Positions 44,835 to 56,727 of a DNA stretch of 64,000 bases are shown here, piece after piece. Each line of letters starts with the position of its first letter. Positions within the stretch are counted from its first letter, which is position 1. The notes beneath the pieces are model-generated. The model did no database searches, was not told the DNA's origin, and worked only from the letters and a program-made list of their open reading frames with translations. Location: positions 36,849,750-36,913,749 of the forward strand of contig NC_090260.1 in the NCBI RefSeq assembly GCF_037325665.1, given 5' to 3'. This DNA is from Littorina saxatilis. Taxonomy: Eukaryota; Mollusca; Gastropoda; Littorinimorpha; Littorinidae. Position numbers and translations under genes: made by a program.

Positions 44835-45168
44835 ACCGGCACGGTTGGCCTTGTGGTAAGGCGTCCGCCCCGTGATCGGGAGGTCGTGGCGGGTTCGAAC
44901 CCCGGCCGGGTCATACCTAAGACTTTAAAATTGGCAATCTAGTGGCTGCTCCGCCTGGCGTCTGGCATTGTGGGGTTAGTGCTAGGACTGGTTGGTCCGG
45001 TGTCAGAATAATGTGACTGGGTGAGACATGAAGCCTGTGCTGCGACTTCTGTCTTGTGTGTGGCGCACGTTATATGTCAAAGCAGCACCGCCCTGATATG
45101 GCCCTTCGTGGTCGGCTGGGCGTTAAGCAAACAAACAATATGGAAGAAGAAGAAGAAGAACAAACAAA
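44835..45168 (+). mobile_element. tRNA-derived SINE (family S5), 12-bp target duplication
   Basis: Head with A box TGGCCTTGTGGTAAGG and perfect B box GGGTTCGAACCCC (44892-44904). The body is GTGGCTGCTCCGCCTGGCGT and the tail GTTAAGCAAACAAACAA plus (GAA)n. ATGTTGCGTTTG is repeated at 44823-44834 and 45169-45180, proving retrotransposition. High integrity suggests a young copy. Confidence 0.95.
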
Positions 45169-45380
45169 ATGTTGCGTTTGTCACGTACACACATATGCGG
45201 TAAAAGGAAACGTTAATCAAAAATACGAATGTCCAAGTCCAACAGGTGACGTCAAATGTTTTTTTTCTCCGTTTGTTATGTCAAACCTAAACTGAAAATT
45301 GTTGTATAAAACCTGGTGGTCAAGACCTGGAGAGCCATTGTTGTGAGTGACTTTCACACTGATCCCCATCCAAGATAAAT

Positions 45381-45879
45381 CAGGTAAAACCAGGTAAAAC
45401 CAGGTAAACGTGTCATTTTGTATTACCTGTTTTACACGAGAAACGTCAAAATCAACTTCATCGCATAAAATACATGGGGGCGAGTTGCATGGTACTGCTT
45501 GCGGGGGTGAGTTGCCACTGCTTGCGGGGGTGAGTTGGCACTGTTTGCGGGGGTGAGTTGGCACTGCTTGCGGGGGTGAGTTGACACTGCTTGCGGGGGT
45601 GAGTTGGCACTGCTTGCGGGGGTGAGTTGACACTGCTTGCGGGGGTGAGTTGACACTGCTTGCGGGGGTGAGTTGACACTGCTTGCGGGGGTGAGTTGGC
45701 ACTGCTTGCGGGGGTGAGTCAGTTGCCACTGCTTGCGGGGGCGAGTTGGCACTCAGTGCTTGCGGGGTTGAGTTGGCACTGCTTGCGGGGGCGAGTTGAC
45801 AGATTGAAAGCAAGTCGACCGCGAAGTCGGCTTCTACAAAGCGGGGGCGAGATAGGAGGGGGCGAATCGGTACCTCGCA
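45381..45879. repeat. Dispersed repeat R2, copy 2, with 13 x 23-bp expansion
   Basis: Same flanks as 43840-44042. In the middle (45490-45800) 13 units of TTGACACTGCTTGCGGGGGT-GAG. The long minus-strand frame (SSVNSPPQAVSTHPRKQCQL...) is this minisatellite translated and not a gene. Confidence 0.9.
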
Positions 45880-46094
45880 GCTAGAGGCGTTGGTAACTGA
45901 GATGACTGGTGCGTGTAAGCAGAGACATAGGTGTAAGATCATGGAGCTCTTTTCATTTAATGACGGGGTAAGCGGCCACCAAAAATAATGCAACTTTCCC
46001 CTTTTTGAGATGCCAGGCGACTGAAATTTCGAAAATTTCTGATCTTGTTTGTTGCTGTGCCTGGTAGTTTGAGTACTGATTGCGCGCAGAAAAA

Positions 46095-46980
46095 ACAAGT
46101 CGCGTAAGGCGAAAATACAATATTTAGTCAAGTAGCTGTCGAACTCACAGAATGAAACTGAACGCAATGCCATTTTTCAGCAAGACCGTATACTCGTAGC
46201 ATCGTCAGTCCACCGCTCATGGCAAAGGCAGTGAAATTGACAAGAAGAGCGGGGTAGTAGTTGCGCTAAGAAGGATAGCACGCTTTTCTGTACCTCTCTT
46301 TGTTTTAACTTTCTGAGCGTGTTTTTAATCCAAACATATCATATCTATATGTTTTTGGAATCAGGAACCGACAAGGAATAAGATGAAAGTGTTTTTAAAT
46401 TGATTTGGACAATTTAATTTTGATAATAATTTTTATATATTTAATTTTCAGAGCTTGTTTTTAATCCGAATATAACATATTTATATGTTTTTGGAATCAG
46501 CAAATGATGGAGAATAACATAAACGTAAATTTGGATCGTTTTATAAATTTTTATTTTTTTTTACAATTTTCAGATTTTTAATGACCAAAGTCATTAATTA
46601 ATTTTTAAGCCACCAAGCTGAAATGCAATACCGAAGTCCGGGCTTCGTCGAAGATTACTTGACCAAAATTTCAACCAATTTGGTTGAAAAATGAGGGCGT
46701 GACAGTGCCGCCTCAACTTTCACGAAAAGCCGGATATGACGTCATCAAAGACATTTATCAAAAAAAATGAAAAAAACGTTCGGGGATTTCATACCCAGGA
46801 ACTCTCATGTCAAATTTCATAAAGATCGGTCCAGTAGTTTAGTCTGAATCGCTCTACACACACACACAGACACAGACACACACGCACACACACACGCACA
46901 CATGCACATACACCACGACCCTCGTTTCGATTCCCCCTCGATGTTAAAATATTTAGTCAAAACTTGACTAAATATAAAAA
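46095..46980 (+). repeat. Dispersed repeat R1, copy 2 (full length)
   Basis: From ACAAGTCGCGTAAGGCGAAA to TTGACTAAATATAAAAA. Nearly identical to the inverted copy at 62056-62945, so recent. It holds ATTTAGTCAA near both ends, the 3' one within a 9-bp stem hairpin with an AAC loop. No coding capacity, so moved by another element's enzymes. Confidence 0.9.
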
Positions 46981-47330
46981 CGTACTACCGCGACATGGCT
47001 ACTTTCACATCACATAAGCTGCCGTTACCCAATCAGACGGTGTTTCCGTTTCTACTGTACTCTCGGTCAGTTGTTGTATCAGATTCAGAGCACACGTACA
47101 ATACGCTCAATGTCAATAAGAAGCGACCATTTCATTTATTCGTTATTCGGGGGGCTAATACAAAAAGATGTAAAGGTTACACTTTTTACAACCTCGGTTA
47201 TTCTTTTGGGAATACTTTTTCATCAAATTTGTGGGGACTTTTGTACTAAAAATACCCTTAAAACTACCTCAAACGTTTTTGGTTTATGAACAGGTTAGTT
47301 TACAGCTGATAATCTTGTGATGAACGTTCA
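46981..47330. other. Spacer without recognised feature
   Basis: Short frames only; no family signature. Confidence 0.4.
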
Positions 47331-47415
47331 TACTACAGTAGTTATATATCGTACGTTCATACTACAGTATTATATATCGTACGTTCATACTACAGTAGTT
47401 ATATATCGTACGTTG
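47331..47415. repeat. ~29-bp tandem repeat, 3 copies
   Basis: CGTTCATACTACAGTAGTTA-TATATCGTA three times, one copy missing G-T. Confidence 0.9.
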
Positions 47416-47477
47416 TTTTTCTTGTAAATGCACATACGCAGGTATGGAAGTTTATACTCATGTATGGCCCGCGTGTA

Positions 47478-47625
47478 CACGTGTGTGTGTGTGTGGGTGT
47501 CACTGTGTGTGTGTGACGGTGTGTGTGTTTGTGCGTGTCACATGTGCCGCGTGCGTGCGTGCGGCCGCAGTGCGTGTGTACGGGTGTATGTGTGTTAGTG
47601 TGTGTATGTGTGTGTGTGCGTATAT
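47478..47625. repeat. GT-rich low-complexity tract
   Basis: GTGTGTGT with CACTG, GACGG and GCGTGC interruptions; frames through it are by-products. Confidence 0.9.
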
Positions 47626-48339
47626 GCGGACGTACTTTTGTTCTTGAGGAAACGTTATTTACTGTAATTGTTTCACAAGTTACCTTTAGTGATTGATTGA
47701 TTTATTTTTACTCTGACAAATGTTAGTGTGGCCAAAGTAATGACACTTTTATCTGGAAAGATTGACAAAAATACGGCAATGGGTGATTTGTTCATCTTTG
47801 ATGATGAAAATACGAGGTAGTTTAATAATGAATGTAAACATCAATCAATGCCGGTGTTGCTATGTCAGATTTCTTCCTCTGTCACCTTTCAGCGATTCGG
47901 CCGCCTCGTTGATTTTGTATAAACTCCACACTGAACAAAGATAGTACTGACGATCGACCTTGGGTACTTTACAGTCATGGGGTCACATTTTTCCGACCAA
48001 TTTTTAAATTTTGTGTGCGTGTCTGTGCGTGCGTACGTGTGTTGCTGTACTTTCTGTCACAGTTTCAGTGGAAAGAACGCTCACGCGCGCGTGTATTTTA
48101 GCAATGAGACTTTCCGCTGCGCTCAGCACATGTGGGCGTGGTCCTCTTGTAGCAGACGACATTTTGCACCATTCTCTGCTTTCAAGCGCGGATACAGCAA
48201 AGAAAATAAAACACCCGGAAGAAGAAATAATTATAACATCTAATTTCTGTGAAACATGTTTCGTGTTATGAAACAAGTGAACACAATCAGCAGAAACATT
48301 CCAAACACACCAGTCGAAGTCTGCGCCACGCGACGAACA

Positions 48340-48436
48340 GCGATAGAATAAACATTTCCGGTGACGTCAGAGTTCCGCCATAATTTCCCCAGAACGAGGG
48401 CGGACGGCAGTGAAGCTCGACTGGGCATTTGAAAGG
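48340..48436 (+). promoter_or_regulatory. Putative promoter and non-coding first exon (plus strand)
   Basis: A full CRE (TGACGTCA, 48362-48369) is preceded by an ETS-type TTCCGG and followed by TTCCGCCAT. The segment is CpG-rich against an AT-rich background. GAAAGG|GTGAGTGGC at 48436/48437 is a strong donor. No protein-coding exon was linked to it within the window. Confidence 0.4.
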
Positions 48437-50307
48437 GTGAGTGGCTTATTTTTTGTTTGATTGATCCCCGCACGAAGACGATAGAATAATTTTGACGCTT
48501 TCATCAAGCTGTCTGAAACGTATGACAGCGGAGATTTAGCCGTGGGCCGCGTTTCTTTCTCGTTCGCAGCAGGTGCTGTCTGCAGTTGCTTCCCCCTTGC
48601 CTTGTACTGTTGGAGTCTGCAAGCCCTGCTTCCCGATATGGGCACAAAAAGTGCCTGGGTTTAAAATGACTGAATCAACCCCTAAACTATGCGTTTGCCC
48701 CACAGACCTAGCTGCACATCTCTTCTGTTTGCTTCATGTCCACGCTGAAAATGCGAAGGAAATCTGGGAGTGTTCCTAGAATGGGGTTGGACCCAAAACA
48801 AACTTGGACTAAAGCACAGTGCGCTCTTTGGTTGGCAGGGCGCTGTGCCTGGTTCTATGTTTTCGGCGCTGCCTCCCCGCGATGTCGTCCTAGCACCATC
48901 CGCCAGCCGGCATCTTTTCTCTGGGGGCCAGCTCACTTGTCTAACGTCCTTTCCCTTCTTCTAATTCTCTTCATTTCATTCCTAACGGCTAGATGACTAG
49001 CTAGTGAAGCAAAACGGGAAACAATACAGTTATTGTGAGGGAAAAGAGGGCAGCGGTTGAGATGAGAACCAGTGATTCAGCATACAATGCCTCTGCCCTG
49101 GTATGCAGTTGGGCCTGTGGGGAAGGATTGGTTGTCTGCTTCTCTTTGCATCACTCGCCTCCCCTCAAACTCGTTTGTGGGGAGGGGGGGTGCCCTTCAT
49201 GTGCTCAGTGTTTATTTTAGGGTTCTTGTCAGTCAGAGGATCTAGCATCTGGAAGGCAGGCTCACTCAGATTTTGGCTAAGCCTCACAATCACTATCACT
49301 TATTCTGATCTCATCAGCACTTGCCTCATAATCATAATGTTAGAGAAATTACACTAATCAGTATTATCCATGACGAATGTTTGTTTTATCATTCACGGAA
49401 AGAGAGTTAACAAAAGTTAATTGCAACTACAGTGTATGCAATTCTAATTGCTATTATTATGTATACATACATGTATATATATATATCTCAGAAAATCTTT
49501 AGACCTACACATAACAGACTAATCGGGAAAATAGACTAGACATGATTCGGTTAGTGTAAATTGTTATGTTGTGAGTCATTTAAAATTCTTTCAGTCAAAA
49601 AATGATCACAGTTGTTTTTATGTTAGAAAAGTTGGGAAAACCTCAGACATATTTCTGTTTCCTGAATAGATAAACATCAGGGATAAATTGATGATGTCTT
49701 ACACTAAGTTACAGTTACTCTAAATGTTGAGGATGATATCGGAAATTGGATGAATTGCTGTAGCTTTATTTTTCCGACATAATTAATGTCATACATTATC
49801 TGCATTTTTGACCAAAATATGACACTGTAGAGTTTTGAGGCAGTCTTCTACAAATATAATATGGCGCTAGTGGTTGAGTTGAGCAATAACTGTCAAAAAC
49901 TCAAAAGTTATAATTTGTTCAAATTAATGATTTATGTAACAATCCATTTAAGTAAGATTTTTAAAATTTGAATTAGACTAAGTCAGCCACCTAAATTAGA
50001 GTTTTAGTCGGATTATGATGTAACAATACCGGAAGAAAGGAAATCCTGTACTCAATTAATACATTGTTGATTATTTTTAACCATCTGAGTCAGCTGTTAG
50101 TTAATCCGTTCACTGTGTCATCTGTATTGGTCACTGTCCTGTCAATATCTGTGCTTTTGCATAGGGTTTTTTGAGCACACACTTTTCTGTCAGTGCATTA
50201 AATCATAAATGTTTACTTCCTTTTGCTGTGACAAAATAGTATTGAAGTGCATGGAAATGACTCAGTGTACTCGTCATTGAGAGGAGAAGTGTTTCATTCA
50301 TACTACA
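48437..50307. other. Long stretch without recognised genes
   Basis: If the donor at 48436 is real this is intron. Moderate GC to 49250, then AT-rich single-copy-looking DNA. A TATATA run lies at 49470-49487. Confidence 0.4.
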
Positions 50308-50541
50308 ATGGCCTAGTGGTAAATACATTGGCCTCCAAATTTTAATGTTCAAGGTTCGTATTCTGGCTGCGTCTGTTTGGTTAAGGAAGAAGATTGTTTC
50401 AATCTCCTGGGGGTGACTCTCAGAGGTCAGCTTAGTTATGGGCAGAGCTAGTCATGCACGACAAAATATGCACAGTCAAAATCATTTAAATTCCATGTCC
50501 AAGTTCGTTGGGTTATTGAAACAGGAAAACACCAGCATGCC
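50308..50541 (+). mobile_element. Decayed SINE with shared core domain
   Basis: tRNA-like head (ATGGCCTAGTGGTAAATACA, B-box-like AAGGTTCGTATTC), then TCTCCTGGGGGTGACT. The core end TCCATGTCCAAGTTCGTTGG and CACCAGCATGC match SINE families S2/S3. A C run follows. Confidence 0.65.
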
Positions 50542-50699
50542 CCCCCCCCCCCCCCCCCCACCCTAATACAAGTTCTGTTCATTTCCAAATGTATTGTTTC
50601 CACAACAATATTACTAAGGCAAAAAAAACAAGAGGCGAAGCCTTCAAGGCTCCCGTAAGAAATCAACAAACAGTAACATAACACAAACTCACTCACTCC

Positions 50700-50725
50700 G
50701 TAACACACACACACACAAACACACA

Positions 50726-50765
<40 letters not shown>

Positions 50766-50776
50766 CACACACACAG
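50700..50776. repeat. (CA)n microsatellite
   Basis: CA repeat with AAC interruptions. Confidence 0.95.
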
Positions 50777-50864
50777 AGTTAAAACTAACGCATCATATCA
50801 ACTCCATGTATAATTTTCAAAAGAAGGCAAACAGATAAAATGACTAGGGTAATAGGTTAGGTAC

Positions 50865-51018
50865 CTGCCATGTGGGCACTTTTTCCACTGCTGTCCTCAG
50901 TCCTATACTTTTCATCAAGACTTGTCACCATGCCGAGTAGATCTAAATTCGGAAGTCTTCATGTGGCTGAGGCATATATCTGACATAGCGTCGATCTTGT
51001 TGTAGGTTAACCTCCTTT
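50865..51018 (-). other. Candidate exon with possible start codon (minus strand)
   Basis: Between acceptor ATTTGTTTCAG and donor GTACCTAACC. An ATG at 50915 opens MKSIGLRTAVEKVPTWQ to the donor in phase 0; the upstream part reads as 5' UTR with a short upstream ORF ending next to that ATG. A further candidate 5' exon ends at 51797 with donor GTAAGTTCA. No homology recognised and no downstream exon found. Confidence 0.25.
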
Positions 51019-51796
51019 CTGAAACAAATGGCAAAATGCGATTAGTTATGATGACTACAACCTACACAAATATAAACAGTGTTTTGAAACAGAATAGTCA
51101 GGTTATACAAGCCACTTTACCTATGCAGCATGGTAACCCTACAATATGCGAAACATGTCGACTGCAGCAGCCTGGTTCTTAAAATAATTCTGACGGTCAA
51201 CACAGCCAGAAATGCCAACAAAGACAAGAAAGCTGTTGCAAGGTAAGCTTACCAAACGTTACATAGCGAATCATATATGATAGTGCGTAAACAGCAAACA
51301 GTAGATCTACAATCAAAGAGAGGATCGAGTCTGGAATGAAACGCGATACAGATCTAGCATTCAAAAACTGTCTTTCACGTTCAAGGAAGTTGTTGCAAAG
51401 TACTTAAGACTTACTAAATTGTACAGACAAAACCATGACAGTGCATGTTTTGAATCTGAGGAAAAAATCGTGATCATTTTGACTTTGAGAACAGATTCAT
51501 TCCGTTTCCTTATATCTGCATGTTCAAGTAAATGGTGGACAGTTTTTTTCGGGCAGAGTAAACTTAACTTGAGACTCTACTGCAAGTCTTGAAATTCACA
51601 TAAATCGAACCACGAGCAAAGACATCCAAACATTACAGGCACTTTAGATCAACTCATTTCACTAGAGGTGACTGCCTAGCACTGTGTTTGACATCCGTGT
51701 CTGCTGAAATAAAAAGAAATTAAAACAAAACGGATTAACAGTAGGTGACACGTTATCAGAGTGGGAGACACTAGATCTGTCTCTCAGTGAACTTAC

Positions 51797-51960
51797 CGGG
51801 ATACGGCTGCAAGATCGACACTGACTGCCGCGCTTTCGACAGCTGTTCCTCGCGTGGACATTGGAAACACGCTGTGCAGATCAAATTGTAGGAAATCTCC
51901 CTTTGGTATCTTCTTTATTTACTTTTCTGGAGCTTAGAAACCGAACAACATGAAATCGTC
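51797..51960 (-). promoter_or_regulatory. Possible first exon and promoter (minus strand), perhaps bidirectional
   Basis: Minus-strand sequence with CGCGAGGAACAGCTGTCGAA and GTATCCCG|GTAAGTTC. On the plus strand just beyond it, ATGAAATCGTCTTCCCCGGC ends at a possible donor (CGAG|GTGAGA). CpGs are enriched at 51820-52020. Weak evidence. Confidence 0.25.
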
Positions 51961-52325
51961 TTCCCCGGCGAATCGGCGAGGTGAGAACTGGACCACAATC
52001 CTTCGCGCGACCCCTGACCTGATCTTGACACCTGACCTGCCGTCTACATGCCAAACACGACACAAACCAGTCAACTGCTTGTACCCCTTCAAAACCCCCC
52101 ACCACCCGTTTTCTTTGGATACACGCTTTAACTACACACATGCCGACACAATGTTGATCATTGCTTCAATAATTTGAAGATGGTGCTTGAAAATTAACCA
52201 CGTGAAATGAGTATTTCGGTGTTTAGCCAAAAATGTTAAAGTTTCTACCACAGACATACATACATACGCACGCACGCACGCACAGACAGACAAAGTTTAC
52301 CAACGCATAGGCTACACTTACGTGA

Positions 52326-52590
52326 GCCAAAAATTAGGTGTGGTTAAGGTAACATAGCCAAACAAAATAGGGTAGGAAGGTAGGCAATCACTTTTTTTTT
52401 TAATGTGTACAAATTAAACTTACTTGACAGGGAAATAAGTGTGCGACTCAAGCGCTTTTGCTTTCATTGCGTTTTCTGCACTGTTTTTTTTTGTTTTTTT
52501 GTTGACAAATGTAATAAAAAGTTATAGGGTCGGCCCCTAAAAATAGGGTAGGTCGGGTTACCGTAACCACACCTATTTTTTTTTTAGGCC
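52326..52590. mobile_element. Harbinger-like MITE (older copy)
   Basis: GCC-AAAAATTAGGTGTGGTTAAGGTAAC to its inverse ending TTTTTAGGCC. Same subfamily as 21325-21619. Target duplication no longer exact. Confidence 0.75.
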
Positions 52591-53260
52591 GAACTACTAA
52601 GGTACACTGGTGCAGAATAGAAAGAGAGAGAGAGTGAATGTGCAAGGAGAACTATTGAGCCCAGACTGTCCAGTGCCTTGTTATTGATTTCAATTATCAG
52701 AGTGTGGGGAAGAAATGTGGCCACTCATTTCCTAGAACAGGACTTCTGTGTCCACCTCCCCGAATCTCATCCCAAACCACACTCATCCCAAACCACACGC
52801 ATTCACAAGCTGTTGTGGTATAGCTTTCACTCAGCAAATCCTGTCAGACAAATAAAGATGGAGAACGTTAATACTGAAGAGGTGGACCAAAGGTCTATGG
52901 AAGCCAAGTACTTATAGGCAGTAGGACTTGTGTTTCAGTAACTTTCTTGTTTGTTTGTGGGCTGCAACTCTACCATGTACTCGCAACTTGCATAAGTGAG
53001 CTTATGACTTGCGGGGCAATTTCACCGTAAAATCATTATGCAGTCAAAGATCATGATACCTTTTGAATTACTTGATGACCTGCGCCAAGAAAAGCCTGAT
53101 TATGTAGCTGTGATGAATGTGCATATGATTAAGCACGCCTGCTTGCACAATACTTGACACACTTGAGGTTACAATGTTTAAAGGCTGTGTTTCATGTTCA
53201 TCTTCTAGAGCAGCGTTGATGTTGTTACCTAGACTAGCTTTTTGAGCCCTGCAATTACTC
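52591..53260. other. Spacer without recognised feature
   Basis: Moderately AT-rich; short frames lack any signature. Confidence 0.4.
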
Positions 53261-54132
53261 CAGGTCTGCCTACCGTTACGGAATTTCCGTATTTGTCCCG
53301 GAAATCAATAAATTTTATCAAGTGTTCCGGAAAATACGGATGTTCGAAATGCGTCCCGGAAACTCAAAAAAATTCCAAACACACTCACAACAGTGTGAGC
53401 GAGAGAGATTGCCTGGTGAATGACTTCCGGAAATTGCCGAAGTCACAGCTGAGAAATGATGTAGGCGGGTTCCGACTATTGCCGAGCAGCTTTTTGTAGC
53501 TAATACGCATGCGCGTCAACTTCTTGCAAGAAGAAAAGGTCGAAGAAAAGATGGCGTCAAAAAGGAAAGAAAATCTCGCTGTGTGTGAAACCGATAATGA
53601 CCCTGCGAAAAAAATGAAGCGTCCGCAGAAATACATCGAGAAATATACGGAGACATACCCGTGTATCAAGCCAGGAAGTGTCGAAACGAAGGTTTTGTGC
53701 ACGATTTGTGTTTGTGAATTCGGTTGTAAATCTGGCGGCATTGATGACATTCGACGACATGTGGAAGGCCCGAATCACATCAAGAATAAAGAAACACGCG
53801 AAAAGGCAAACACCAATACTAGTAAAATCACCTTGTCCAAAATGTAAATATTGTAAGTTTGAATTTCATTTTTTCAGTGACATTTACAGTGACAATGTTC
53901 AAGTTTGGCAAGATGATTTGAAGGCAATGTTAGGGTAAAATGACACCAGATTGCACCAATTGTGTCCTTTTGGCAAAAAAAAATTTCCGGGGGGGCATGC
54001 CCCCGGACTCCCCTAGCTGGGTCGCTTGCGCTTTGCGCAACCTCGACTGTTGCGCTTCGCACAAAATCGACTTATTTTAATCTTCAACAGAACTTTGTCC
54101 CTGAAGCTTCACTTGGAGGGTAGGCAGACCTG
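53261..54132 (+). mobile_element. 872-bp DNA element, 14-bp inverted ends, 6-bp target duplication
   Basis: CAGGTCTGCCTACC at the left is inverted at the right (GGTAGGCAGACCTG). TTACTC is repeated at 53255-53260 and 54133-54138. It contains a short zinc-finger ORF (53551-53847) and a characteristic 3' stretch GGGGGGGCATGCCCCCGGAC. CAG-type ends and a BED-like finger suggest the hAT superfamily, some lineages of which make 5-6 bp duplications. Confidence 0.8.
53551..53847 (+). CDS. BED-like zinc-finger N-terminal fragment of a hAT-like transposase
   Basis: 98 codons: MASKRKENLAVCETDNDPAK, a basic KKMKRP segment, YPCIKPGSVETKVLCTICVC, then IDDIRRHVEGPNHIKNKETR. C-x2-C followed by H-x5-H matches the variant BED finger at the start of hAT transposases. 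No dimerisation or DDE region follows inside the element, so this is a remnant. An upstream in-frame start (53509) exists, but the ATG at 53551 has the better context. Confidence 0.65.
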   Translation: MASKRKENLAVCETDNDPAKKMKRPQKYIEKYTETYPCIKPGSVETKVLCTICVCEFGCKSGGIDDIRRHVEGPNHIKNKETREKANTNTSKITLSKM

Positions 54133-54138
54133 TTACTC

Positions 54139-55080
54139 TAACTTCAAAGTCTTGCAAAGTGTTATTGCTTGTGTCACACGGTTGAATTGTAAACTAGGCA
54201 GAGTACCACGATGAACATTCGTTGATGAATATTTACTGAAAAACCGTCCATCATTCCTTGGTAATCGTGTAGAACAATGCCTTTCCTGGGTCTAAGGGCC
54301 CTGGTAAAATTCATGTACCACTACCAGCCTCCCCTATACTGGCATTAGTTGCTTCCCCTGGGATGTGGTTTTGGACAGTTTGCCTCCCTTGTCATTATGT
54401 GCGTAGTGTTTGTATAGACCAGTTTTTAGTTGTGAGGGAAAGAGGGATGTGTGGAGGCTAGGGAATGACAAAGTACAGTTGTAATGGCGGCATTGTTGGT
54501 AAGGATGTGTGTGACGCATTGAAAATAACATGAAAATGACGTCATTTGAGATTATAAGCATGATGAAGAGATCTCCTGCAATGAATGGGGGGGGGGGGGG
54601 GGGGGGGGGGTGTAGCACTGGCATGGGTAGGCCAGGTTAGTTGTTGGTGTAAATGTGTGCATGCACTGATAAGAGCGGTTATAGGGCAAGAAGCAGGGGA
54701 TAAGATTAGAAATAGAAGTGTCATTTTGTGGTGAGACTAATTGTGTCATGCTGATTTGTGATCATGTGGACTGGTCTTCGTTGTACGTATGTGTGCATTG
54801 CTGGGTGTCACGGATTTAAGCTTTTGGGATTCTGATAAATTGTCGAAGAAAGGTTGCATTCAATTTATAAAGAACTTATGTTTTTTCCTTCTTTGTGGTA
54901 AAGTAAAACTAAAAGACCGGGGCGATGGCCGAATTGGTAGGGAATGAACTGAGATTGTTCTCTCAGCCATTAAGTGTGACAGAATATATTCATACATCTC
55001 CCATGGCAAGGCTATATTATTACACTTAACATAAAACAATGGCGACATGCCAGGGTCCTCCCAGTCCCAGACTCCCTGAC
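54139..55080. other. Spacer with poly(G) tract
   Basis: A G run at 54587-54611. GATGGCCGAATTGGTAGG at 54926 looks like a decayed tRNA/SINE head, but no matching B box was found. Confidence 0.4.
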
Positions 55081-56340
55081 CCCTCTCCCCCCACCCCCAT
55101 TCCCCCTAAAAGAGGGCGCCAAATTGCCAGCAAGGGGGGTTAATAGATGCAGATTAGCCCTCAAAAAGCAGCGGTGAGCTGCCCTTGGGAAAAGATCATC
55201 CCTGGGCGCTACAGAACTCTGCTACCCCTGCCTCTTGACATAACGGGCGATTAATATTCATTACGCCTCGTTAATATTCGTGCCGCTTTTCATGGAAGGT
55301 TGTTGTGTGATTGTTGGTGGCCGTCTAAAATGGCTGAAATCACTCCCTCTGCCAGCGTGCGGCCTGTTTGACATTTAGCGGCTAGTGAGGAAATTGTTGC
55401 GGTAAATGTCACAAATGTGGAATTGCGCCTAATGGCCGGATTGCGCCCATTTTCGTATTGTGCAAATTGCAGTGGCATTGCTTCTCACTGATGTCGGCGC
55501 TCGATCAAGTTTCAGTTGAAAGTCGCCACCAATTGTCTGATTTGCTCTCAATTTGCTAAGCGGTGTAGAGCTGTGAGAGGTAATTCCTCTCGTGACATTG
55601 ACAGTGTCTTTCATTGGTGACAAATGATGAGTCGATGAAACTGCTCTAATGCTGGGAATTTCCTCTCTTTCATTTCCTGGACTTTATGATCCGAATCTAC
55701 ATCATTGGGATGATCAAGATATTTACATTGTTTTCCATCCGGTGGTTGGATGTTCCTTTTGTGCGGTTGTTTAAAAATGCTTCCTTTATCGTGTATACGA
55801 GCCATCTTCATGATCTTGTTAATAAAAATAGCACATATACAAGAATCTGAAACAAATAAGGCAGAGCGACGTTTTCACATCTTTATTTTAAGATTTTCCC
55901 TCTCCCGGCACCCGCGAGAATAACAAGCATTAAAATGAACAAGCGACTTTCTGTTGCCTCCACAAGCTCAGGTCAAGGTGCCAGGAGATTGGTTCTGCAT
56001 AACTCTGCCTTACTCTTTTGCACATGGGGTGCATTTAGAGCGCTTACTTCCCTTTGTTTCTCAGATGTAGCTCAGATCAGTCCAGGCTGTCGCATGGAGC
56101 GAGGGCAGTGTTCCACTTGGACACATACCACAACTCGACAGCTTGCCTGCTCTTTTTGCCCAGCAAGCATTGTTTTCTGAATTCATTTTACAAAATTTTT
56201 TGTCGATCCTCAAAATGAATTCAGCACGCACAAAATTCTCTGCATAGAAAGCTGTCAAGCCGTTGACTTTTTGCTATGTTATTATGTCCCCAGTGGAAGG
56301 TGTTCTTATCCCACGTAATGCCAAGACAGATCTGTGGTGG
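55081..56340. other. Low-repeat segment
   Basis: 55100-55860 is free of the window's repeats and has paired TTAATATTC motifs (ATTAATATTCATTACGCCTC and the next GTTAATATTCG). It may be a non-coding regulatory segment. No exon seen. Confidence 0.3.
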
Positions 56341-56356
56341 TTTATGATCATAATTT

Positions 56357-56727
56357 GATGGGCGCAGTGGCGTGGTGGTAAGACGTCGGCCTCCTAATCG
56401 GGAGGACGTCAGTTCGAATTCCGGTCGCTGCCGCCTGGTGGGTTAAGAGTGGAGATTTTTCCGATCTCCCAGGTCAACTTGTGTGCAGACCTGCTAGTGA
56501 CTTAACCCCCTTCGTGTGTACACGCAAGCACACGACCAAGTGCGCACGGAAAAGATCCTGTAATCCATGTCAGAGTTCGGTGCGTTATGGAAACACGAAC
56601 ATACCCAGCATGCCTACTCAACGAAAGCGGAGTGAAGCTGACTATTCTCTCAGAGTCAGAGTATGGTGTGGGGAACCCAAATGGGCAAACGAGCTCACAT
56701 GTAACCAGAAAATTCTGGAACGCTGAA
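56357..56727 (+). mobile_element. tRNA-derived SINE (family S3), 11-bp target duplication
   Basis: Head GATGGGCGCAGTGGCGTGGT, B box GTTCGAATTCC, core AAGATCCTGTAATCCATGTC, tail AAATTCTGGAACGCTGAA. GATCATAATTT is repeated at 56346-56356 and 56728-56738. Confidence 0.95.

Noticed and set aside
45217-46173. 318-codon minus-strand frame with SPPQAVSTHPRKQC repeats
   Set aside because: Translation of the 23-bp minisatellite in repeat R2.
54919-55000. tRNA-Leu/Ser-like sequence
   Set aside because: An A-box-like GATGGCCGAATTGG but no B box or cloverleaf pairing.
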